Shown here: positions 1-5,784 of the stretch, one piece after another
Layout of the letters: every line of letters begins with the position of its first letter
How positions within the stretch are numbered: the first letter of the stretch is position 1
Translations under genes and position numbers: made by a program
Notes under the pieces: generated by a model
The model's database searches: none
The model's input: only the letters and a program-made list of their open reading frames with translations
Told to the model about the DNA's origin: nothing
From: CAZTDU01 sp050248795
GTDB taxonomy: Bacteria > Pseudomonadota > Gammaproteobacteria > Burkholderiales > SG8-39
Reading direction: 5' to 3'
Length of the DNA stretch: 5,784 nt
Assembly (NCBI GenBank): GCA_050248795.1
Contig: JBFWRS010000093.1
Coordinates: forward strand, 1-5,784

Positions 1-340
1 GCTGCGGCGTGCTGGACACCACCTTGGCATATTGCGGCACGAAGCCCGAGCCGCGGATGTGCTTGATGAACGCGGGCTTGAGCTCGTTGGCGAGGATCTT
101 GCGGATGCGCGCGTGCTCCTCGATGTCGGACCACTCGGCGATCAGCCAGAAATGCTGCGGGTCCTTGACGTCCTGCACCAGCACGCCGTCCTTCACCTGC
201 GCGGGCGACTTGTGCATGGGGTTGTTGTCGCCGTAGTCGAACTCGTTGAAGATCTTCACGAATTCCTCCGGGCTGCCGTCGACGTAGAAGTCGTAGATGT
301 GCAGGAAGTTGTCCTGCGTCGCGAGGGGTACGAGCGCCAT
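1..340 (-). CDS. Small dimeric alpha/beta-barrel (ABM-like) protein, C-terminus cut by window edge
   Basis: The first 113 codons are visible and the gene runs off the left edge. The protein begins MALVPLATQDNFLHIYDFYV. Its pattern is an N-terminal beta strand, a helix (about residues 24-33), the strand VLVQDVKDPQHFWLIAEW (about 55-72), a helix rich in charged residues (about 73-92), and a final strand near FVPQYAKVV. That order, with a WSD-type turn after the central strand, resembles small ferredoxin-like dimeric alpha/beta-barrel proteins such as the antibiotic biosynthesis monooxygenase or EthD-like families. This is fold-level recognition only and no catalytic residue can be named. The ATG is chosen because a perfect AGGAGG lies 7 bases upstream. 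The gene starts 28 bases after the iron-sulfur/CoxG fusion gene, so it is probably the next gene of the same operon. It could be a cofactor-free monooxygenase, a stress-type barrel protein or an accessory protein of the pathway. No signal peptide is seen. Confidence 0.62.
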   Translation of the reverse strand, partial: MALVPLATQDNFLHIYDFYVDGSPEEFVKIFNEFDYGDNNPMHKSPAQVKDGVLVQDVKDPQHFWLIAEWSDIEEHARIRKILANELKPAFIKHIRGSGFVPQYAKVVSSTPQ

Positions 341-347
341 GGTGATG

Positions 348-353
348 CCTCCT
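348..353 (-). promoter_or_regulatory. Ribosome binding site AGGAGG of the ABM-like gene
   Basis: A perfect AGGAGG on the minus strand, 7 bases before the ATG at 340. It fixes the start of the ABM-like gene and shows that this gene has its own strong initiation signal, unlike the fusion gene before it. Confidence 0.8.
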
Positions 354-368
354 TTGGGGTTTACGCGT

Positions 369-1502
<1,134 letters not shown>

Positions 1503-1503
1503 G

Positions 1504-2325
1504 TCAGCCCAGCGCTTTCTGCACCGCGCGGCGCACCGCGGTGACGTGCAACGTGCGCTGTACCGCTTCGAGCCCGGGAACGGCTGTATCCAGCGTCTGC
1601 CCGACGGCGAGTTCGGTCGCAGCGAGCGAGCCGCGCTGCGCGAGGTCCGCAGCCAGCCCGGGCAGCGCGCGAGGCGCGCCCGACAGCGCGCCCACCCACA
1701 GCCGCGCGACGCCGCGCTCGCCGTCCAGCAGCAGCGCGGCGCTCGCCTCGGGGAATTCCCCGGTCTTGCGGCAGAACTTCCAGTAGCCCCAGCGCGCCGA
1801 TGCCGACAGCTTCGGCACCTCGACCGCGGCGATGAGCTCGTCCTCCGCAAGCGCGGTGGAGAACGCACCCTGCATGAATTCGTCCGCCGGCACCCTGCGT
1901 TCCCCCGCCGGGCCGGCGAGCACCATGGTGGCGCCCAGCGCCGGCAGCGCGAGCGGCCAGTCGGCTGCCGGGTCCGCGTGCGCCATGCTGCCGCCGATGG
2001 TGCCGCGGTTGCGGATGATGCGGTAGGCAATGCCGCGCGCGACCTGCGGCAGCGGCTCGCAGCCGGGCAGCTTCGCGTCCTCGATCTGCGAGTGCGTCAC
2101 CGCACCGCCGATACGGTAGTGCGCGCCCTTGTCCTCGATCGCGCGCATCGCCTCGAGCCGCGACACGTCGACCAGCAGCTTCGGACGCGCGAGGCGCAGG
2201 TTCAGCATCGGCCCGAGCGACTGCCCGCCGCCCAGCAGCTTGGCCTCGCCCGCACCCGCGGCAAGCTCCTTCAGCGCACCCTGCACGTCAGCGGGTCGGC
2301 TGTAGTCGAACGCCGCGGCCTTCAC
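1504..2325 (-). CDS. FAD-binding medium subunit of molybdenum hydroxylase (CoxM-like)
   Basis: This 273-residue cytoplasmic subunit should bind FAD and take electrons from the [2Fe-2S] subunit for delivery to the final acceptor. It matches the CoxM/xanthine dehydrogenase FAD-subunit family in length (usually about 260-300) and in both flavin-binding motifs: GGGQSLGPMLNLR (32-44) and TIGGSMAHADPAAD (109-122). The N-terminus (KAAAFDYSRP) is the typical start of the FAD domain, and the C-terminal part (about 165-273) corresponds to the CO-dehydrogenase flavoprotein C-terminal domain. The start is GTG at 2325, which overlaps the TGA of the large-subunit gene as GTGA and has GGGAGG 4 bases upstream. 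No methionine start lies close by in frame, and the open frame further upstream only shadows the large subunit. The TGA is followed after one base by the ATG of the small-subunit fusion. The overlap and near-contact suggest coupled translation that keeps the three subunits balanced. Confidence 0.95.
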   Translation of the reverse strand: MKAAAFDYSRPADVQGALKELAAGAGEAKLLGGGQSLGPMLNLRLARPKLLVDVSRLEAMRAIEDKGAHYRIGGAVTHSQIEDAKLPGCEPLPQVARGIAYRIIRNRGTIGGSMAHADPAADWPLALPALGATMVLAGPAGERRVPADEFMQGAFSTALAEDELIAAVEVPKLSASARWGYWKFCRKTGEFPEASAALLLDGERGVARLWVGALSGAPRALPGLAADLAQRGSLAATELAVGQTLDTAVPGLEAVQRTLHVTAVRRAVQKALG

Positions 2326-4703
2326 GCCGCCTCCCGCTTCGGCTGCGTCGCGTGGCGCGCGCGTTCGATCGCCTCGAGCAGGCGGTGCGGCGTGAGCGGG
2401 GTCTTGTTCACTTCGACGCCCTCGCTCCTCAGCGCGTCGTTGACCGCGCCGAAAATCACCGCCGGCGGCGCGATCGCGCCGCCCTCGCCCATGCCCTTGA
2501 TGCCCATGTTGGTGTAGGGCGAAGGCGTCTCCATGTGGAAGATGCGCATGTTCGGCACCTCGGTCGGCCCGGGCAGCAGGTAGTCCGCGAGCGTGGAGGC
2601 GTTCGGCTGGCCGTTCTCGTCGTACTGGATCTCCTCGTACATCGCGGTGCCTATGCCCTGCGCAACGCCGCCGAAGGTCTGGCCTTCGACCACCATCGGG
2701 TTCACCAGCGTGCCGCAGTCCTCGACGATGACGTAGTCGAGTATTTCCACCGCGCCGGTGCCGGTGTCCACCGCCACGGCGACGGCGTGCGACGCGTAGC
2801 TGAACGCGCCAGTGTCGCGCTCGGGCTTGTAGGACACGCTGACTTCCAGCCCGCGCCGGTCCACATCCAGCGGCGCGCGGTCGGGGCGCAGGTACCAGAC
2901 GCTGCAGATCTCCTTCAGGTCCACCGACTTTCCGTCCGGCGCCACCACGCCGACGCCTTTCTCGAACCTCGCGTCGGCCTCCTTGCAGCCGAGCAGGTGC
3001 GCGCCGATCCTGACGATGCGCGGAATGAGTTCCCTGCAGGCGTTCAGCGTCGCGCCGCCCGCCATGACGATCGAGCGCGATGCGTAGGTGCCGGTGGAGT
3101 AAGGCGTCGTGCCGGTGTCGCCGTGCGTGATCTTGATCCTCTGGATGTCGATGCCGAGGATCTCGTGCGCGAGCTGCGCGAACGTGGTCTCCATGCCCTG
3201 TCCGTGCGAATGCACGCCGACGCGCACTTCCAGCCCGCCGTCGGGAGTCAGCTTCACCGCCGACTGGTCGTAGCCCGGCACCAGCGGCAGGCCCCAGGTG
3301 GCGAACACGCTGGTGCCGTGCGCCGACTGCTCGCAGTAGCTGGCGAAGCCGATGCCGATCTTGCGGCCGTCCGGCTCGCCCTTCTTCTGCCGCTCGCGCC
3401 ACTTCTCGACGTCGAACTTCTCGCGCGCCATCGCGAGCGCGCGCGGGTAGTCGCCGCTGTCGTAGTGCTTCTTGACGACGTTGTCGTAGGGCATCTGCTC
3501 CGGACGCACGAGGTTTTCCATGCGCACGTCGTAGGGGTCGCGGTCGACCGCGCGCGCGATGGCGTCCATCAGCAGTTCCATGGCGAAGCACACGCCGGTG
3601 CGGGCAACGCCGCGGTAAGGCATGAACCCGGGCTTGTTCGTCGCCACGCACCAGGTCTTGCAGCGGTAGCCCTGGAAATCGTAGGGTCCCGGCAGGTTGC
3701 CGGTGGCCTGGCCGGGCTCGAGGCCGATGGTGAACGGCCAGTTCGAGTACGCGCCGCCGTCGATGGTGACCTCGGCATCCAGCGCGAGCAGGCGGCCCTT
3801 GTCGTCCGCGTAGCCGGTGAGCCGGTACAGGTGCTGGCGCGCGTTGGCGCCGGACACCAGGTGCTCGCGCCGGTCCTCGATCCAGCGGAACGGCTTGCGG
3901 TACTTCAGCGCCAGCCATGCCACCGCGAGTTCCTCGGGGTGCACGATGACCTTGTAGCCGAAGCCGCCGCCGACATCCGGCGCGATGATGCGCACCTGGC
4001 CCTCGTCCAGGCCGAGGAACTGCGCGATGCCGGTACGCACGATGTGCGGCGTCTGCGTCGAGTAGTACATGACGAGCTGGTCGGCGCGCTCGTCCCAGTG
4101 CGCCACCACCGCCTTGCCTTCCATCGGCACCATGGCCTGCCGCGACAGCTCGATTTCCCGTTTCACCACCACGGTGGCCTGCTTCGACAGCGCATCGAAG
4201 CCGTTGTCCGCGGTCAGCGTCAGGAACAGGTTGTCTTCCCAGTCCTCGTGCACGCGCACCGATTTCTCTGCGCGCGCGGCGTCCGAATTCACCAGCGCGG
4301 GCAGCTCGTCTATGTCGAGCTCGACGCGCTCGCACAGGTCTTCGGCTTCGGCGCGCGTGCGCGCGACGCACATCACCACCGGTTCGCCGACGAAACGCAC
4401 CTTGCCGTGCGCCAGCGGCGGCTGGCCGGACACGCGGTAGCTGGGCAGCGTGGACATGGCGACGATGTCCTTCGCTTCGGCGAGGTCCTCGCGCGTGAAC
4501 ATCGCGCCCTCGCTTCCCGCGGGCTTGCGTATCGCGCGGATGCGGCCGTGCGCGACCGGGCTCCTCAGGAACGCCACCTCGCGCTGCCCCGGCAGCACCA
4601 CGTCGGACACGTACTGCCCGCGGCCGTGCAGGTGGCGCGAATCCTCCTTGCGCGGCACGCGCGCGCCGATGCCCTGCCCCGGCTTGCCGTGTTCTTCGCT
4701 CAT
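2322..4703 (-). CDS. Molybdopterin-binding large subunit of a CoxL/xanthine dehydrogenase-type hydroxylase
   Basis: This 793-residue catalytic subunit should hold the Mo-molybdopterin cofactor and hydroxylate or oxidise an organic substrate using water oxygen. Residues about 20-135 form the a/b hammerhead domain (GARVPRKEDSRHLHGRGQYV, KVRFVGEPVV), followed by the two Mo-cofactor-binding domains. Visible motifs are GGGFGYK (245-251), the substrate loop MPYRGVARTG (361-370), SHGQGMETT (499-507), GTYASRS (538-544) and the catalytic-glutamate motif GIKGMGEGG (734-742, Glu740). Length is normal for the family (about 750-810). The loop is not AYXCSFR: Gly365 sits where true CO dehydrogenase has the copper-binding cysteine, so this is a form II-like enzyme of unknown substrate. 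No Tat or Sec signal is present, so it is probably cytoplasmic. The ATG at 4703 has GGGGAG 9 bases upstream. The gene follows the DUF1989 gene after 36 bases, and its TGA overlaps the GTG of the FAD subunit. Cofactor insertion factors (XdhC/CoxF or MobA-like) are not in the window. Confidence 0.96.
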   Translation of the reverse strand: MSEEHGKPGQGIGARVPRKEDSRHLHGRGQYVSDVVLPGQREVAFLRSPVAHGRIRAIRKPAGSEGAMFTREDLAEAKDIVAMSTLPSYRVSGQPPLAHGKVRFVGEPVVMCVARTRAEAEDLCERVELDIDELPALVNSDAARAEKSVRVHEDWEDNLFLTLTADNGFDALSKQATVVVKREIELSRQAMVPMEGKAVVAHWDERADQLVMYYSTQTPHIVRTGIAQFLGLDEGQVRIIAPDVGGGFGYKVIVHPEELAVAWLALKYRKPFRWIEDRREHLVSGANARQHLYRLTGYADDKGRLLALDAEVTIDGGAYSNWPFTIGLEPGQATGNLPGPYDFQGYRCKTWCVATNKPGFMPYRGVARTGVCFAMELLMDAIARAVDRDPYDVRMENLVRPEQMPYDNVVKKHYDSGDYPRALAMAREKFDVEKWRERQKKGEPDGRKIGIGFASYCEQSAHGTSVFATWGLPLVPGYDQSAVKLTPDGGLEVRVGVHSHGQGMETTFAQLAHEILGIDIQRIKITHGDTGTTPYSTGTYASRSIVMAGGATLNACRELIPRIVRIGAHLLGCKEADARFEKGVGVVAPDGKSVDLKEICSVWYLRPDRAPLDVDRRGLEVSVSYKPERDTGAFSYASHAVAVAVDTGTGAVEILDYVIVEDCGTLVNPMVVEGQTFGGVAQGIGTAMYEEIQYDENGQPNASTLADYLLPGPTEVPNMRIFHMETPSPYTNMGIKGMGEGGAIAPPAVIFGAVNDALRSEGVEVNKTPLTPHRLLEAIERARHATQPKREAA
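2330..2335 (-). promoter_or_regulatory. Shine-Dalgarno GGGAGG for the GTG start of the FAD subunit
   Basis: GGGAGG on the minus strand lies inside the last codons of the large-subunit gene, 4 bases before the GTG at 2325. Spacing is short but usable, and together with the GTGA overlap it supports GTG as the real start. Confidence 0.55.
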
Positions 4704-4712
4704 TGCGGAATT

Positions 4713-4718
4713 CTCCCC
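4713..4718 (-). promoter_or_regulatory. Shine-Dalgarno GGGGAG of the large-subunit gene
   Basis: GGGGAG on the minus strand, 9 bases before the ATG at 4703, in the 36-base gap after the DUF1989 gene. The GGAG core supports the chosen start. No promoter-like pair or terminator fits in this gap, so the large subunit is probably read from the same transcript as the DUF1989 gene. Confidence 0.5.
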
Positions 4719-4739
4719 GGACGCATGCCGCCCGCCGTG

Positions 4740-5564
4740 TTACGCCTCGTGCAGGCCGTGCATGCCAGCATAGTCCGACACCTGCGGCGGCCGCCAGCCC
4801 TTCAGCAGCGCGGGATCGAGGTCGTACACCTCGACGCCCAGCGGCCGGCAGACATCCAGCGGATCGGCCGCGTTCGGCCCCCAGATCGGCACCGACATGT
4901 CGCCGTGCGGGCAGGTCGAGATCGCGCACAGCAGGTCGATCTCGGCGAGGAACTCGAAGTAATCGCCCTTCTTGCCCGGGCAGGGTTTGACGAAGTACTG
5001 GTTGTGCTCCTTGGTCAGGCCGGTGACCTGGAACACGTTCAGCACGTCATGCACGTCGTACTCGCCAAGGCGATGCGGCGCGACCGCGCGCACCAGGTTC
5101 GAGTGGCAGCAGCAGTCCAGCTCCTCGCCGGTCAGCAGCTTGTGGATGTATGGGTCGCAGCGCGTGCCCAGCAGGTCGTGGCAGCCGGCACCGTCGGCAT
5201 CGAAGCCGTAGTTCACCGTGTCGGCAGTCACCGTGGCTATCGGCCGCAGGAAGGGCAGCACCGACCAGAAGCGGTCGCCGACGTGCATGTGCGCGCCGTG
5301 CAGCTGCTTGGAGCGCGAGGCCCAGAATCGCTCGCGCGGGTTGTCGCGGTTCCACAGGTTCAGGTCCACCACCTGCGGGCCTTCGACCAGCACCAGACGG
5401 CATACCTGGCCGGCGCGCACGGTCCATGCGCGTCCCGAGCGGATCGGGACGATGAATTGTTCGTGCAGCTTGCGCTTCGACGTTTCCTTGCCGATGGGGC
5501 CGTAGACGGCGGGATCGACCGACAGCGGCGACCCGCTCTTCGGCTCGTAAAGCGGCTTGGGCAT
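4740..5564 (-). CDS. DUF1989 / urea carboxylase-associated family protein
   Basis: This 274-residue protein matches the DUF1989 family, often annotated as urea carboxylase-associated. Recognisable blocks are VRAGQVCRLVLVEGPQVVDL (49-68), GCHDLLGTRCDPY (127-139), the Cys-rich CCCHSNLVRA (151-160), the DVHDVLNVFQ block (170-179) in place of the family's usual D-x-x-D-P-x-N-x-F pattern, and GDYFEFLAEIDLLCAIS followed by TCPHG (200-221). Cys128, His129, Cys136, Cys153, His154, Cys218 and His220 are candidate metal ligands, but which of them bind is not shown here. Members CgdA and CgdB of this family form carboxyguanidine deiminase in guanidine breakdown. This protein stands alone with no urea or guanidine carboxylase beside it, so that reaction cannot be assumed; a related amidino or ureido hydrolase or deiminase is possible. 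There is no signal peptide. The ATG at 5564 has a perfect AGGAGG 7 bases upstream. It is probably the first gene of the operon segment leading into the molybdenum hydroxylase, 36 bases before the large subunit. Confidence 0.9.
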   Translation of the reverse strand: MPKPLYEPKSGSPLSVDPAVYGPIGKETSKRKLHEQFIVPIRSGRAWTVRAGQVCRLVLVEGPQVVDLNLWNRDNPRERFWASRSKQLHGAHMHVGDRFWSVLPFLRPIATVTADTVNYGFDADGAGCHDLLGTRCDPYIHKLLTGEELDCCCHSNLVRAVAPHRLGEYDVHDVLNVFQVTGLTKEHNQYFVKPCPGKKGDYFEFLAEIDLLCAISTCPHGDMSVPIWGPNAADPLDVCRPLGVEVYDLDPALLKGWRPPQVSDYAGMHGLHEA

Positions 5565-5571
5565 GCGTTTG

Positions 5572-5577
5572 CCTCCT
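5572..5577 (-). promoter_or_regulatory. Ribosome binding site AGGAGG of the DUF1989 gene
   Basis: A perfect AGGAGG on the minus strand, 7 bases before the ATG at 5564. It fixes the start of the DUF1989 gene. It begins only 6 bases after the foot of the intercistronic hairpin (5584-5614), so folding of that hairpin leaves the site accessible but close by. Confidence 0.8.
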
Positions 5578-5583
5578 CTAATG

Positions 5584-5614
5584 CCGCCGGCCGGGGGGTT
5601 GCCCCGGCCGGCGG
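5584..5614 (-). repeat. Perfect 13-bp inverted repeat, intercistronic hairpin
   Basis: Arms 5584-5596 and 5602-5614 are perfectly complementary (CCGCCGGCCGGGG and CCCCGGCCGGCGG) around a 5-base loop, almost all G-C. It starts 21 bases after the stop of the upstream gene and ends 6 bases before the Shine-Dalgarno of the DUF1989 gene. No T-run follows on either strand, so it is not a classic intrinsic terminator. It could be a weak or factor-assisted terminator, or an RNA-stabilising hairpin at the 3' end of a binding-protein message, as is known for several transport operons. The rest of the gap between the two genes (5565-5635) shows no convincing promoter. Confidence 0.75.
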
Positions 5615-5635
5615 TACCTCAACTCAAGTCCGGGT

Positions 5636-5784
5636 TCAGCCGAACTTCGACATCGCCCGCACGCGCATGAAGTCGAGTTCCGACACGTTCATGTACGGCA
5701 GGATGTCCCTGCGGAACTTCATCACCGAGGCCAGCACTTCCTTGGACTCGGCGTCCTTCGCTTCGGCTTCGATCGCCTTCCAGG
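5636..5784 (-). CDS. C-terminus of a probable TRAP-type (DctP-like) solute-binding protein, 5' part outside window
   Basis: Only the last 48 residues and the TGA are visible; the start lies beyond the right edge. The fragment begins WKAIEAEAKDAESKEVLASV and ends with an FRRDILPYMNVSELDFMRVR segment and a short MSKFG tail. A helix rich in Ala, Glu and Lys followed by an F-x-x-D-I-L-P-Y/W-x-x-V-S-E-x-x-F/Y-x-x-x-R pattern recalls the C-terminal helices of periplasmic TRAP transporter binding proteins of the DctP family found in betaproteobacteria. This recognition rests on a short tail and is tentative. If right, the protein captures a small carboxylate-type solute for uptake and sits just upstream of the enzymes that may metabolise it. 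A cytoplasmic helical protein of another family cannot be excluded. Confidence 0.5.
   Translation of the reverse strand, partial: WKAIEAEAKDAESKEVLASVMKFRRDILPYMNVSELDFMRVRAMSKFG

Noticed and set aside
2322..4703. Annotation as true aerobic carbon monoxide dehydrogenase (coxL)
   Set aside because: The AYXCSFR loop with its copper-binding cysteine is absent; the loop is PYRGVAR.
4700..4726. An 8-codon micro-ORF (MRPGRIPQ) whose TGA overlaps the ATG of the large-subunit gene
   Set aside because: It has no good ribosome binding site and such short frames arise by chance; the ATGA overlap is noted but not evidence of a leader peptide.
1504..4929. A 1141-residue open minus-strand frame spanning the FAD and large-subunit genes
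   Set aside because: Only its last 273 residues look like a protein (FAD subunit). The earlier part is Arg/Ala/Gly-rich shadow of the large subunit in another frame, common in GC-rich DNA.
5584..5614. A classic intrinsic terminator
   Set aside because: The stem is strong but no T-run follows on either strand, so only a hairpin is claimed.

Overview
The window is a GC-rich stretch (roughly two thirds G+C by eye) with every supportable gene on the minus strand, so it reads from right to left. High GC, dense packing, GTGA-type stop/start overlaps and the likely TRAP-type binding protein fit a proteobacterium, most likely a betaproteobacterium such as Burkholderiales. That placement is an inference from style, not from a marker gene.

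Layout in transcription order: (1) 5784-5636, the last 48 residues of a protein that looks like a TRAP (DctP-type) solute-binding protein; (2) a 71-base gap holding a strong 13-bp perfect hairpin; (3) 5564-4740, a 274-residue DUF1989 / urea-carboxylase-associated family protein; (4) 4703-2322, a 793-residue molybdopterin-binding large subunit of a CO-dehydrogenase/xanthine-dehydrogenase-type molybdenum hydroxylase; (5) 2325-1504, its 273-residue FAD-binding medium subunit, starting with GTG and overlapping the previous gene by 4 bases; (6) 1502-369, a 377-residue fusion of the small [2Fe-2S] subunit to a CoxG-like SRPBCC domain with an aromatic, basic tail; (7) 340-1, the first 113 residues of a small protein resembling the dimeric alpha/beta-barrel (antibiotic-biosynthesis-monooxygenase-like) fold, cut by the window edge.

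Genes 4-6 together encode a complete three-cofactor molybdenum hydroxylase: Mo-pterin oxidises the substrate, electrons pass through two [2Fe-2S] clusters to FAD, and the attached CoxG-like domain may pass them on to membrane quinone. The active-site loop reads PYRGVAR rather than the AYXCSFR of true aerobic CO dehydrogenase, so CO is an unlikely substrate. With a DUF1989 protein (a family that includes carboxyguanidine deiminase subunits) and a possible TRAP uptake protein, the locus looks like a catabolic operon for an unidentified, perhaps nitrogen-containing, organic substrate. The most unusual features are the CoxS-CoxG fusion and the active-site loop. No RNA genes, insertion sequences, CRISPR arrays or transposition scars were seen.
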